From Bidens hawaiensis (Eukaryota; Streptophyta; Magnoliopsida; Asterales; Asteraceae), in contig JAIQDT010001093.1 of NCBI GenBank assembly GCA_021521415.1, positions 62,001-126,000 of the forward strand: 64,000 nt of DNA. The letters run 5' to 3'. Both the position numbers and the translations under genes were made by a program. Of the stretch, positions 46,870 to 60,661 are shown in pieces. Each line of letters opens with the position of its first letter. The first letter of the stretch is position 1. Below the pieces are notes generated by a model. It did no database searches, had not been told where the DNA came from, and saw nothing but the letters and a program-made list of their open reading frames with translations.

Positions 46870-48564
46870 TGATGTGCAAATATATATATATATATATATA
46901 TATAAAACACAAGTCGCAACTAAGCTTTAAAAAACCAAACAATCTATCCTAGTTCACACAAACGGCAAGTGTACCGGTCGCGTATAGCATAGATGAGGAA
47001 AGTCCGGATATCGAACTCGAAGACACGTGAAAACGTTTATAATCACTAAACTCTAACCAAGACTCACCAAAATATTTAATTGATATTTTTTTTATTTGAT
47101 TTAACTACTTAACTTAACTAAGTGAAAACTTTTGACAAAACTACAGAAACATTAACTGTAGTGATAAAAACGTCTAACTAGGTAAGAATCATATTGAAGG
47201 AGATGACAAGACAATGGATTGAAAACTCTCATGACACCGGTCCTAAAGGATGACACAACTAAGGTTCGCTCAAGAAGGTCAGATCACCTCTCGGTCTCAC
47301 TGACAAACTCTAACTTATTTTAGTTGATTATAAGAACAAACCGGGAAAACAAATTATTAACGTGTTCTAATGCCGACTCACCTCTAGGTCTCACCGACAC
47401 ACTAGCCTAATGGAAACGAATATTACGCACCCAAGGATAGAGGAACAATTCAACTTAACTTAAACTAGACCAACTAATCGCTCAAACACCCGAACCCGAC
47501 AAGAACAAAACCCGCTCTCGCGCGATCTTAATTCTAACAAGTAAAAGTAATGAGACGAGTTTACTTCTTATCACCTCTCGGTCTCTAAAAAGGTGTTTCA
47601 CAACTGATTTTATCTAATTAATTTACCCACTTATCCCTACGGTTGTACATCCCGCAAATAAACCCTAAACACAAAGTAAAGAGCCTTAAACATGCAACAA
47701 CTAATCAAAACCGATTCAATTAATTAAAGCACGAGGTTATTAGGTATAATCAAACAAAACACAATCTATACTGTTAAATCAAACTTTACATTAACAATTT
47801 AAGCCATGATCATTAACAATCCATATTACTAGTCAAAACCTAACAATATTCATCAAACCTAGGTAGAACAAACAAGATTAGCTACCCATTAAGTTTGGAC
47901 AGCCATTAACATTCAAGTAAAACATCATAAACATCAACATAAACATAATCAAACTCTTTCAAAATCCAAGAATAACTAAATCAAAGTCAAACAATCAATT
48001 ACTTGCAGAACAATCCAAAGAAAAAGATCAATTCAACTAGTTAGGGTTCTTGAACAAGAGATAAAGTTTATGAATGAATACTTATGATTTATGGCTGAGA
48101 TTATGAGTTTAGATGATGCCTAGCAGCTGCACAAGACTCTCCTTGGTGTTCTTCTTCCTCTCCAGCCGTCACAACCACCAAACCCTAGCCGCCAAACTCT
48201 TTTTCTTTCTCCCTTTGCTGCTGCCGATCGCAAGTTGTGGGCAGAATTGGGGCTGCTGAATTTCGGGATTTGTGGCTGGATTATGGCAGAAAATTAAGTT
48301 AATTAACTTAATATAATATCATGTAAGGTTTCTAACTTGTGGGCTTGGGTCGGGCCTTGAGTTGTAGTTTTGAAACTTGACCAAAAAGGCCCCTAGAGTC
48401 TTCCAACGTAACTCTTTTTTCACCATCTTTCATAAACCTACAATTAACATTTAAACTTTGTAAATTATTGCACTTAACCCCCCAATACTTTCATAAAATA
48501 TACAATTAAGCATAAAAACCATGATAAAATCATAAGGAAAGTAAATGTGTTTTACAACACATCA
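46870..48564 (-). repeat. Inner Athila 3' LTR
   Basis: 1695 bp, near identical to the other LTR. The length difference is mostly the shorter TA microsatellite here (46881-46903). Confidence 0.9.
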
Positions 48565-48579
48565 AACATCCCCACACTT
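48565..48579 (-). other. Polypurine tract of inner Athila element
   Basis: Minus strand AAGTGTGGGGATGTT directly precedes the 3' LTR. The same sequence precedes the outer element's LTR at 58788-58802. Confidence 0.75.
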
Positions 48580-50339
48580 AAGACTTTTTCGTCCCTGAAA
48601 AAGATTTGACTGCAGTTGGATCAGAATCGGAAAACCATAGTCAAATCAAACATATAGGTTAGATTTTAAAGCTCAGAAAAACGCAAAAACCGCGATCATC
48701 GATATTGTTGTCCACCTAAACCCATGCCTTAATCTTTACCGGGACAAATAAGATCCGACAATAATATTACTTAGTGGTTTACACAATTAAGACCCGCTTA
48801 TTTTCAGCTTTTACCGAACCAGACCACCCCAACTTGACTTAAACCTCAAAATTAGCAGAATTAAAACTTTGTTGCTCAATATTTATGAATAGTTAAGACG
48901 ATCAAGGGTATTGTTTATCCACCTAAGCTTAAGCATCAAAGTCTACCAAGCAGCCATTAGATACGATTAAGGTTCAATTTATTAATAGCTAGTGTTCCCC
49001 ACAACATGACATACCCCCGTTATCAAGCAATACCCCAAATCCATCACCATAGGTGAGTATGCAAAATTTCATCTGTAGGGCTTACATGTAGCATGTCCCT
49101 TGTGGTCCGTTTCTTAATGGTAATGAGACGCGAGCAAGGGGACCCCACATGGCTAACAGCGTGGATGATCAAGTCTGTAGTGTATTTGTATTTTTGTACT
49201 TTTTGTGATCATGTTTATAGACTTATAAGGGTTTGCTCTTTGGCTTTATTTTAAATATCCACAACCCCACTTAGGAATTGTGAATACCCAAATGAATAGA
49301 TTGCATACAGACCCATGGTCTCCGGACCCGAAGCATCCCATCAATACAGGATTTAAGGTTATAAAACCATACGCCAATGAGGTGTAAAACACTAAACTAG
49401 CAGTTTAAGATTTATATCACAGGCTACACTGCATACTCTAACGTTAAACATACCCAAGCATCATATGATAACGTATTCAAATTTTTAAAACTCATGATAC
49501 TTCCATTTTTTTCATACCAAAATTTGAGGCTTGAGTATGGCCCGACCTTTCATTGCTTATTTTCCACGGATAAAACGCTTTACCCACAAAAGATTTCCGT
49601 TTAACCGTTTTATCAAATTTGCCCTTTCATTTTCAAGGCTGAGCCTACCAACACATCCCAAGTTAAGTGCATTTTCTTTTATTTATCTCATATTATTAGT
49701 AGTTTGAAAAACCGATTTCCGATAAATATCATCATCTCCCACTTTAATGCAAAAGAAACTAAAAACAAGGGACATTTTTTTTAAATCATAAACAACGTAC
49801 GAAAACGAAAAACAAGTGAAAACTTTTTATTTTTTAAATTTTTTTTTCTACAACTAAGTAAAATAAATTCCCATCCCCACAGTTAGAACGAAATCGTCCT
49901 CGATGAGAACAAGGAAAAGAAATAAAATAAAAATAAAACGTAAAGCATAAAATTAAAACTTGAAAGAACAGAAATTAAAATAGACAACGGGTTACTCCCC
50001 TGGTTTAAATGCAGATTCTTCATCAGCTGTGTATGACTCGAACGGACGACCGTATAGCCTTTCATTTGCGTCTGCAACCTCGGGTGAACCAGTTCCAAAA
50101 CGCCATCAGAGCTACCATACGCATAATAATACCTGTAAAAACTCAAACTCGCTCGCATGTAGCGGTGTACAAAACAGAAAACAAAAACATAAAAAATAAA
50201 CATATTTTTGTGTTTTTGAATTTTTTTTATGTTTTTATAAATATAAATAAAAATAAAACAAATAAAAAAAGATAATAAAGAGAATCATAATACAAACTCT
50301 ACAACTCGGGCTGTCTCCCGAGTGATGCATCTATCACGA
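48580..50339 (-). other. Non-coding region between pol and PPT of inner element
   Basis: 1.76 kb, where Athila elements often carry an env-position ORF. None is seen here: no ATHILA ORF-1 motif and no coiled-coil ORF like those of the outer element. A poly-T/A tract lies near 49830-49850. The frame at 49883-50203 is low complexity. Confidence 0.5.
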
Positions 50340-53300
50340 CTATTCCTCGGTGAATGAGTCAAGGTAGAACACCTCGACTGTCTGATCAGTTATCGGCTCT
50401 CCTATGTAGTGCTTCAATCTATGGCCGTTCACCTTAAATTTCCCGCTTCGATCTTGTATCTCAATCATGCCATACGGGAAAACCTCAGTGACCGTGAACG
50501 GTCCCGACCATCGGGATTTCAACTTTCCCGGGAATAACCTCAACCGTGAGTTATACAGTAAAACCTTATCCCCACACTTAAACTGCTTATTACCCTTCAA
50601 TTTCCTGTCATGCAGTTCCTTCGTATGCTCCTTATACCAAAATGATTGTGCGTATATGTGATCCCGGAGCTCCTCTAATTCGTGTAATTGATGGAAACGA
50701 TTACCCTCTGCAGCGGGTACATCAAGATTAACCCTTTGAAGGGCCCATGATGCGTGGTGTTCCAATTCAACAGGAAGATGACAGGCCTTCCCATAAATCA
50801 TCCGAAATGGTATGGAACCAGTCTGAGTCTTGTAGGCTGTACGGAAGGCCCACAGAGTATCATCTAATTTGTCGGACCAATCCCGACGATTTGAACCAAC
50901 CTTTTTCTTGAGAATACGTTTGATTCCCCCGACTACTCACTTCTACTTGCCCACTAGTCTGTGGGTGGTAGGCGGTCGCAAGCCGATGGGTGACCCCATA
51001 ACGCTTCAACGCCTTATCCATCTACGAGTTGCAAAAGTGAGTACCTCAATCACTGATCAAGGCTTTCGGGACTCCAAAACGAGCAAATATACTTTTTAGA
51101 AAACGGACTACCGTTCGGGCATCATTGGTGGGTAGAGCTTTAGCCTCAACCCACTTAGACACGTAATCGACGGCCATGAGTATGTATTTATTTCCACGCG
51201 AAGATGGAAACGGTCCCATGAAATCAATACCCCAAATATCAAAAACCTCACAAACTTGAATGGCATTATGGGGCATTTCGTTTCGCGAAGAAATGTTGCT
51301 GATACGCTGGCAACGATCACAACTCTTAACGAACAGATGAGCATCCTTAAAGATAGACGGCCAGTAAAAACCAGAATCAAAGACTTTCTTTGCCGTAGAG
51401 CTCACACCGTGGTGACCTCCAGTCGGTCCCACATGACAATGGCTCAAAATTTGCCATCCTTCCTTGACATCTACACACCTTCTAATAAGCTGATCAGCAC
51501 CAATGCGGAAAAGATATGGATCGTTCCAAAGGTAAAATTTGATGTCAGCAAAGAATTTCTTCTTTTGCTGGTAAGGCATCTTTGGGAGGTATCCGTCAGC
51601 GAGATAGTTCGCGAAATCAGCAAACCATGGAAAACCTTCCTCTTGTGCAGTAACAAACATCAGACTCTCCGTCGAAAAACGATCGTTGATCCTAACAACC
51701 GAATCTCCTAAATCAACTCCCTCTAGACGTGAAAGATGATCAGCCGCCACATTCTCGCCCCCTTTTTATCACGGATATCTATATCGAACTCTTGAAGCAA
51801 CAGGATCCATCGGATAAGACGAGGCTTAGCATCCTGCTTGCTGAAAAGATATCTATTAGCGGCATGATCCGTATAAACAATCGTTTTGGACAAAACTAGA
51901 TATGACCTAAATTTGTCGAAAGCGAACACCACAGCTAAAAGCTCTTTTTCGGTGGTGGTATAGCTTTCCTGTGCGACATTTAAGGTCCGGCTCGCGTAGT
52001 TGATCGGATGGAAGTGTTTATCCTTCCGTTGTCCAAGAACTGCTTCGACTGCGAAGTCGCTCGCGTCATACATCAACTCAAATGTAACGACCAGTCGGGA
52101 GCAACCATGATTGGGGCGTTAACGAGTTTGTCTTTTAGAAGATCAAACGCCTCGATACACTGCTCAGAAAAAACAAATGGAGCATCCTTCTCCAAAAGTT
52201 TGGTCATGGGTCTCGCGATTTTAGAAAAATCTTTGATGAAACGGCGGTAGAACCCGGCATGACCTAGAAAGCTACGAATTGATCTCACAGAATTAGGCGG
52301 GGGAAGATTAGAAATGGTCTCGACCTTTGCCCGGTCAACCTCTATCACCGCACTTGAGATTCGATGACCTAGAACAATGCCATCGTGAACCATGAAATGA
52401 CACTTCTCCCAGTTAAGGACTAGGTTGGTGTCAACGCAGCGGGACATCATCCTCTCGAGGTTTGATAAACAATGATCGAAGGAACTCCCAAATACGGAAA
52501 AATCGTCCATGAACACCTCCATGGAGTCCTCGATCATATCATGGATAATGGCCACCATACACCTCTGGAATGTGGCCGGAGCGTTACAAAGTCCGAACGG
52601 CATACGTTTGTAAGCAAACGTTCCGTAAGGACAGGTGAAAGTGGTTTTCTCCTGGTCGTCGGGAGCTATTGGAACCTGGAAGTACCCGGAGAAACCATCT
52701 AGGAAGCAGTAGTACTGCTGACCTGCTAAACTCTCTAACATCTGATCAATGAATGGGAGAGGAAAGTGGTCTTTCCTGGTGGCATCATTCAGTCGGCGAT
52801 AGTCGATGCAGACTCGCCATCCCGTCACAGTCCTCGTGGGAATAAGCTCGTTCCTCTCGTTGGTGACGACAGTCATGCCACCCTTTTTAGGAACCACTTG
52901 GACTGGACTCACCCAAGCACTATCAGAAATGGGGAAAATGATCCCCGCATCAAGTAGTTTAATGATCTCCTTCTTTACGACCTCTTGCATTTTCGGATTA
53001 AGCCGCCGTTGCGGCTGGACAACAGTTTTGAAATTTTCCTCCGTGAGGATTTTATGAGTGCAAACGAAGGGTTGATACCCTTGTTGTCGATAATCCTCCA
53101 TGCAATAGCCTCCTTTTGCTCTCGTAGCACCCTCAACAACTTCTCCTTCTCGACCTCGGTCAAAGCGGATGCAATGATAACCGGAAGCTTCATCTCTTCA
53201 TCTAAAAATGCATACTCAAGGTGGGAAGGTAAATCCTTAAGCTCTAAGGAAGAAGGAGGACTCTCGACTGAAGGTCGGTCCATCGGATCGTCTCGTACGA

Positions 53301-55642
53301 TCTCAGCAGACACGCCAGATTCAGGGGTATGCGACTTGGTGTCGTCATTTAAGGAATGATTGGTTACGGCAACCATTTCAATCTCCGGAATCTCCCTATC
53401 GAGAATCTGGGTGTCGGAGGCAGATCCTCCACAAATTTCGCTGAGAAACTCCCCGACATGCACCATTATGGGATCAATGAAGTATAAGGAGTCATCAGCA
53501 GACTTGGGGTGTTTCAGTGACTGTCGAACCTCAAAGGTGACGTTCTCATCCCCAACTCTTAAGATTAATTTACCCTCGCAGACATCGATCAATGCATGTG
53601 CAGTGGCAAGGAATGGTCAGCCCAGGATGAGTGGACACTATCGTCATCGTTCATGTCCAGGATGACAAAGTCCACCGGGAAGATGAACTTGTCGACACGA
53701 ACAAGCATGTTCTCGACCACTCCTCGGGGGTATTTTACAGAACGATCAGCAAGCTGGATACTCATACGGGTAGGCCTCGGTTCGCCTAGACCCAACTTGC
53801 GATACACGGAATACGACATGAGATTAATACTGGCACCAAGATCTGCCAGCGCATGGACGACCGTATTATCACTCAAGATGCAGGGAATTGTGAAACTCCC
53901 AGGATCAGACATCTTTTCTGGTAACTTTCTCTGCAAGACTGCCGAGCAACCAACACTCAGAGGAATGGAAGAGACTTCGGCTAACTTCTCTTTGTTCGAA
54001 AGAATATCCTTAAGAAACTTTGCGTATTTGGGCATTTGCGTAAGTGCCTCAAGGAAAGGAATATTAAGATGAAGTTGCTTCAGAAGATCAAGAAATTTGG
54101 AGTTCTGCTCCTCGTCTCTATCCCTACGGACTCTCCCGGGATATGGGATTCTAGGTTTGTAGACTCTCGGTGGTGTGCTGGTAATGGTTGGTTCTCGACC
54201 TGTGCTGAACTTCCGGGGCTGTGCCTCTGATGTACCTTGGCCAGTGGAGACTCCAACTGAATCTCCTCGTCTACCTGCTCCTCTACATCTACTGGAGGCT
54301 CGTTAACGACTCCTCTCGTCGCCTATTGAATCACGGGCTCGCTACGTGCCCCTGCACCGCTCCTTGTCGTCACAGCCTTCGCAAACGCCTTCGGATTTTG
54401 TTCAGTGTTACTTGGAAGTGTACCTGGCGACCTCTCATTTAGACGACTTGCTATCTCTCCTATCTGACGCTCAAGATTTTGAATTGAGGCTCCTTGATTT
54501 CTCATGAATGACTCGTGCTCCCAGAATTTCTCTTGAGTTTCTTTGTGACGGGAGTCCTCTCGAGTCATGAGTTGCGACAACATCTGTGTCTGCTGTGCCA
54601 TCATCTCCTCTAACGTGGGCTTCTTCTCCCCACTACTCGTTCCCTCACCGGAATCCTGGAATAGGCTCTGACGTTGCTGGAAGCCGGACTGATTTCCGTT
54701 CCTCCAGTTGGAATTTTGGTTATCTCTCTACCCCGAATTATAAGAATTGAAAGAATGTTGATTTCAGTTTGGATTATTAACGAAGTCGACTGCCTCCTCC
54801 TGGAAACCTACGGGGCACTGAACAGTATCATGTCCCCCTCTACAGATCTCGCATAACTTACTTTTCACCTGCAAGTCCTTCACGATCTTTGCTAACGCTT
54901 CAACTTGTGCCGCAAGTGCGGTGCTCGTGTCGACCGAATGCATGCCGCGTTATAGGGAATCGACGGTTTTGGTACTCTTAACTGGTGGTCACTGGTATCC
55001 ACTCATGGCTAAACCGTTAAACAAGGCAATGCACTCATCCGTATCCTTCGTTGTCAGTAGGTTACCTCCTGCAGCTGTGTCGAGCATACTCTGAGTTGCG
55101 TACGTCACTCCGTTGTAGAACTTCTCAACAACCGCCCAGTCTTGTAGGCCGTGGTTTGGACATAACGCAAGTAGATTTTTGAACCTTTCCCATGCCTCGT
55201 AGAAGCTCTCGGTGTCCTCCATCGGGAAAGAATGAATTTGGTTACGCAAACGAGCGGCCTTAGCCGGAGGATCGTATTTTTCAAGAAATTGGGTCTGCAG
55301 CCCAAGTAGCAATGGATCCCTGTGGGAGGGACTCAAGCCACAGACTCGCATGATCAACGAGTGAGAACGGAAAGATTCGGAGTTTGATGGCGTCTTCGGA
55401 TACGCCGGCAAGATGAAACGTATCGCAAATTCATGTGATCCGAGTGATATGAGCATGTGGGTTCTCATGGAGTAACCCGTGAATTGAGCAGGATGAGCAA
55501 TCGTGTTCAGAACATTAGATGGAATCTGCCAAGTCGTTTGAACTCCTATAGCTGGTGGAGCAATGCTGGATCTCGCGCCAGCATCGACCGGACGGGCCCG
55601 GTCTGCAACTGTCCTCCTCGGTGGAGGATTCGCGTCGCCCAT
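50340..55642 (-). pseudogene. Decayed Athila gag-pol
   Basis: The minus-strand coding track is broken into at least seven open pieces. Gag (55642-54989) has the SFYEAWERF and NHGLQDW motifs of Athila gag. Protease (54035-53589) has ADLGASINLM. RT (53101-52073) has VVPKKGG, RKDHFPLPFID and VFMDDFS, followed by RNase H (52076-51723). Integrase (51750-50340) has its HxxxH-CxxC region, the D-D motifs and a C-terminal domain ending near 50340. Lesions include frameshifts in the protease-RT linker (near 53590) and at the RT/RNase H junction (near 52075), stops inside integrase at 51041-51043 and 51014-51016, and a shift near 50925. Several stops look like C-to-T changes. It is not functional. Confidence 0.9.
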
Positions 55643-55946
55643 AATACTATCCCTAATGACGGGTTCAGAAAAAGTAGGAGAAGAGAATGTATTACCGACG
55701 GATGTAGATGAACTGGAAGACGGTTTTGTACGACGTCACTCACAAAGCTCTCTCTCTGGTTCGGGAAATCCTTCAATTTCTGGTGGTCCTAGAGATCGAG
55801 TACATCGCATACAACTATTAAAATAAAAAAAAAGAAACTATAATTAGCTAAACTATTTTAAACTAACAAACAAAACAAATAAGAAAAACAAGTAGTAAAC
55901 AAGGCAAGTCCTAACTCGAGTCGTTCTTAATACGCCTCAAACCGTG

Positions 55947-55964
55947 TCCCTGCCAACGGCGCCA
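55947..55964 (-). other. Primer-binding site of inner Athila element
   Basis: Minus strand TGGCGCCGTTGGCAGGGA, six bases inside the 5' LTR. This is the Asp-tRNA-type site used by Athila/Tat elements. Confidence 0.85.
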
Positions 55965-55970
55965 AAAACT

Positions 55971-55990
55971 TGATGTGCGAATATATATAT

Positions 55991-56059
<69 letters not shown>

Positions 56060-57717
56060 ACACAAGTCGCAACTAAGCTTTAAAAACCAAACAATCTATC
56101 CTAGTTCACACAAACGGCTAGTGTACCGGTCGCGTATAGCACAGATGAGCAAAGTCCGGATATCGAACTCGAAGACACGTGAAAACGTTTATAATCACTA
56201 AACTCTAACCAAGACTCAACAAAATATTTAATTGATATTTTTTTATTTGATTTAACTACTTAACTTAACTAAGTGAAAACTTTTGACAAAACTTCGGAAA
56301 CTTTGACCGCAGTGATAAAAACGTCTACCTAGGTAAGAATCATATTGAAGGAGATGAAAAGACAATGGATTGAAAACTCACATGACACCGGTCCTAAAGG
56401 ATGACACAACTAAGGTTCGCTCAAGAAGGTCAGATCACCTCTCGGTCTCACTGACAAACTCTAACTTATTTTAGTTGATTATAAGAACAAACCGGGAAAA
56501 CAAATTATTAACGTGTTCTAATGCCGACTCACCTCTCGGTCTCACCGACACACTAGCCTAATGGAAACGAATATTACGCACCCAAGGATAGAGGAACAAT
56601 TCAACTTAACTTAAACTAGATCAACTAATCGCTCAAACACCCAAACCCGACAAGAACAAAACCCGCTCTCGCGCGATCTTAATTCTAACAAGTAAAAGTA
56701 ATGAGACGAGTTTACTTCTTATCACCTCTCGGTCTCTAAAAAGGTGTTTCACAACTGATTTTATCTAATTAATTTACCCACTTATCCCTACGGTTGTACT
56801 TCCCGCAAATAAACCCTAAACACAAAGTAAAGAGCCTTAAACATGCAACAACTAATCAAAACCGATTCAATTAATTAAAGCACGAGGTTATTAGGTATAA
56901 TCAAACAAAACACAATCTAATTTACTGTTAAATCAAACTTTACATTAACAATATAAGCCATGATCATTAACAATCCAAATTACTAGTCAAAACCTAACAA
57001 TATTCATCAAACCTAGGTAGAACAAACAAGATTAGCTACCCATTAAGTTTGGACAACCATTAACATTCAAGTAAAACATCATAAACATCAACATAAACAT
57101 AATCAAACTCTTTCAAAATCCAAGAATAACTAAATCAAAGTCAAACAATCAATTACTTGCAGAACAATCCAAAGAAAAAGATCAATTCAACTAGTTAGGG
57201 TTCTTGAACAAGAGATAAAGTTTATGAATGAATACTTATGATTTATGGCTGAGATTATGAGTTTAGATGATGCCTAGTAGCTGCACAAGACTCTCCTTGG
57301 TGTTCTTCTTCCTCTCCAGCCGTCACAACCACCAAACCCTAGCCGCCAAACTCTTTTTCTTTCTCCCTTTGCTGCTGCCGATCGCAAGTTGTGGGCAGAA
57401 TTGGGGCTGCTGAATTTCGGGATTTGTGGCTGGATTATGGCAGAAAATTAAGTTAATTAACTTAATATAATATCATGTAAGGCTTCTAACTTGTGGGCTT
57501 GGGTCGGGTATTGAGTTGTAGTTTTGAAACTTGACCAAAAAGGCCCCTAGAGTCTTCCAACTTAACTCTTTTTTCACCATCTTTCATAAACCTACAATTA
57601 ACATTTAAACTTTGTAAATTATTGCACTTAACCCCCAATACTTTCATAAAATAAACAATTAAGCATAAAAACCATGATAAAATCATAAGGAAAGTAAGTG
57701 TGTTTTACAACACATCA
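55971..57717 (-). repeat. Inner Athila 5' LTR
   Basis: 1747 bp, with an expanded TA microsatellite at 55981-56054 near its inner edge. Confidence 0.9.
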
Positions 57718-58787
57718 CACAACCTCCCCTCGGTTGATTTAAGTAGGTTATAATTGCACATTCCGTTAACATATGATTTTTTTAACTAGCATGATAACCT
57801 AAGAAATTGTGTTAACAATTTTATTTCAGAATTACCATAACTAGAGAAATAGATCATAACTTATATCTCATCATTTCTAAATTCAATATAAGGATCCATA
57901 TTTTGTTAAATTATCAAAGTATTATATCTTTCAAGAACATGAATCGATCATGAATGATTGTCAATAGGATTGGCAATCACCAACTTTGAATTGTTGAATT
58001 AAGATGGTGAAACATTTCTCATCAAAAGATAATTGCAAGATAATCATGTACTTTACTAAACTCAATCACATGTTTTATATAATCATTAAGTAAAACAAAG
58101 TTTCTTCATAGATTTTAGATGGTAAATGGAGTTTAGCTCATAATGAGCATGGTTATGAACATTAGAGTGGATGATGATAACAAACACATGATTAAACTAG
58201 AACAATCTAACCAAATGTGGATGAATCGTCCTTCTTAATGATAATGATGGTTGATGATGATGATGACCTCCAAGCCTTCAAACCCTTCACTAGATCTTCA
58301 ATATGAGTGTTAGTGGTGTTTTTATAAGTGAAAATCATATAGATTTCTCTTCAAGGCACACTTGATCAATGCAACATGAGCCACTATTTATAGGCAGTTT
58401 GGAGCATGAATTACGGCCCTGTGCTTAGGTAGGCATGTCCCCGTGCTTTTATTGACATGCGCTGTAATTGGTTTTGTCTTTTTGTTGAGGGTGACCAAGG
58501 CCCTGTGGTCAAGATGCACGGCCCCGTGCTTTTATTCCCAGTATTTGTCTTTTCTTGTAGATTTTTGTCTTTTCTGGTGTTCAGAAGCATGGGGGCGTGT
58601 TTCTTGTTTTTCTTGTATTTTCTTCCATTTTCTTCGTCTTTTCACTCATTTCTTCGTTTGGGGTTTGGTTTTACATGAAATTATATTTTATTACGATAAG
58701 TAGCCTTCTGTGCTATGTTATTTGATAGAAGTTGCAGTTTTTAGAGATTATTTGATGCTAAAAAGATGTATAATTTTATGCACATCA
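57718..58787 (-). repeat. Outer Athila 3' LTR, proximal (U3) piece
   Basis: Resumes with CACAA (57718-57722) and ends CACATCA. It holds the U3 promoter: TATAAATA on the minus strand at 58392-58385 and palindromic boxes at 58409-58446 and 58490-58536. It is homologous to 640-1310. Confidence 0.7.
58385..58536 (-). promoter_or_regulatory. U3 promoter of outer Athila LTR
   Basis: Minus-strand TATAAATA (58392-58385) about 400 bp inside the LTR, with palindromic GC-rich boxes upstream (58409-58446, 58490-58536). This is the expected place for the element's own promoter. Confidence 0.5.
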
Positions 58788-58802
58788 AACATCCCCACAC
58801 TT

Positions 58803-59316
58803 GAACATTGATTGTCCTCAAGCAATCTACTTATGAATATTCTCTAAAAATAGCAAGTTAGGACCATAGCTTAAACATCCCAAGAGAGTTCCAAGAGAAT
58901 GGGAACAAAATATCCAACCTTAAATCATAGGAATATATGTAATGATATGTAAAAAGGTGATTTTGTTTTTATGAGCTTCTATTTTTGCAAAACATCACGT
59001 TCTCACAATGTTCACTCACACTTGGTTTATATATCTGATCATACCTGTGATGTATGTATGTGATCACTCTTAGTCAACATGTAACCTGTGACAAATAAGC
59101 TTGTAACAAGTTCAAATCTCCACCCTTTTGAAGAGTCGCATAAATCAGAAGGTAATAGGGGTTGCTTTTTGTAGGGATTTATTTTGTTATGGTGGTTCAA
59201 GGGTTTGGGTTACTGACGGTGAGGATGGTAAATACAACTTCTACTGATTGTTGGGAGCCTTAAGATATTTTTCAGTGGTTAGCTTTTTCTCCCGATTGCT
59301 AATTTTTTTTATTTTT
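58803..59316 (-). other. Non-coding stretch next to the outer PPT
   Basis: No frame or repeat recognised. The 'cccacacttgaacattgattgtcc' neighbourhood is shared in form with 48569-48600. Confidence 0.4.
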
Positions 59317-59907
59317 TTACGAACCTAGTGACACTTTTAAGGTCAGATCGTCAAGATCAGTTTTGTCGAGGATGTGGATTAGTTCTTCCTCAATCCTGTT
59401 CTGAACATAACTTCCAACTCTAATGGATCGTTCGGCTTTGAGCCTAATAGCCCCCACCCTCATTAGTTCGGTATATTCATGTTGAGACTGAGTTTGATTT
59501 GTTCTACGTCTTCCTTCGTGGGACCAGTTTCCGTAGCCTAGGCATCGTTCATATCTTTTTTCTCTCATTTTCATTGCGCTTTTGGAAACTCCACAAAATG
59601 GTGGCCTTTGTTCGTCTTGGCGTCACTTTTTCCTCACCTCATTGCTAAAGAGAAAAATCCTCTCTCTAAATTCTGGAGGCAACCTAGGTTTTGCTAAATG
59701 TATGCAGCAAAGGAAATTGAAATCGAAAGAATGCTTTTCCAGTTCTTTAGGGTCTGCGGTAAAAGACCAGTGTTGTGCTTTACCAGTGAGATGGATAAGG
59801 TGATAAGGTTTTTGGGTTTTGTATGTTTGGGATTGGTTTGAGGGAAATGTGACAACATTACCTTCTTCTTTATACAATGCTTTGTGCGGTCTTGAAATGA
59901 AAATATG
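59317..59907 (-). pseudogene. Unidentified frame with one in-frame stop, outer Athila element
   Basis: Two minus-strand pieces, each about 85-95 codons (59913-59623 and 59574-59317), are in the same frame. Only a TGA (near 59624) and 16 open codons separate them. Together they give about 197 codons. The protein is basic in the middle (a Met-Arg-Glu-Lys-Arg-Tyr-Glu-Arg stretch) and acidic near the end, with no ATG at the upstream edge. I do not recognise it. Its place between the ORF-1-family frame and the PPT suggests an element-encoded 3' gene or exon, but a captured host fragment is possible. Confidence 0.4.
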
Positions 59908-60661
59908 CGACAAGTTCTAAATCACATGAAACATATGACTCACTCAAATCTTCCGAAAAAAATATTTATATGGCATAAGGTTTATCTCACAGTAACGGAG
60001 GAATTTGGTATAAACGCCATATTTTGCATAAATTTATTCTCAGTATTACAAAACTTCTTTTTTACTTTTTCACTTTTGGTTATAATAGATTAGTAGTTGG
60101 TTATTTGCAAAAACTTTTCTTGGATTTTCTTTTGGTTATGTTATAAAAATAGTCCCTATGTGCTATAAAAAATTTTGTTATTTAGAGAATTTTGTAATTA
60201 GTTGAGCAAGCAGTTGGTCAAGTAATTCCACTCCCCACACTTGAATCTCACATTGTCCTCAATGTGAAAAGATTCATTAAAAGATAAAAATTCTAATTAA
60301 GTATGGCGCTTTATATTGGAGAGGTACTTCCCTACGGGTTAACGAAATTTCGATAGAGCGTCCCCTGTTTATCGTCCGTTTTCCTATTTTGTACCTGTAT
60401 AAAATAAAGCTGCAAACAACCACAAACAACCAAGCATAATTTGCTAAAAATTGGGTATGGAATCCTCCATCCCTTTCCCACACGGGCTAATTAAGTACCT
60501 GCTAATAGTGTCTTGGCACCCACGGGCATAAAAGTATCCAACCAAACCAACAAACAAAAGACACAAAGTAAATTGTTCAAACAAACATAATAGTAATAAT
60601 GTCATGAAAGTACTACTAACCCGTGCATGCCCATACCCTGACCTACCAGTGCCGCTGCCCA

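Larger units (their letters stand above)
46870..57717 (-). mobile_element. Inner Athila-type Ty3 element, decayed, 10.8 kb
   Basis: 3' LTR 46870-48564 and 5' LTR 55971-57717, both TGATGTG...CACATCA. PBS 55964-55947 is of the TGGCGCCGTTGGC type, PPT AAGTGTGGGGATGTT lies at 48579-48565, and the TSD is CACAA (46865-46869, 57718-57722). The gag and RT signatures are those of the Athila branch. The coding region has many stops and shifts. It sits inside the LTR of an older relative with the same orientation. Confidence 0.9.
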
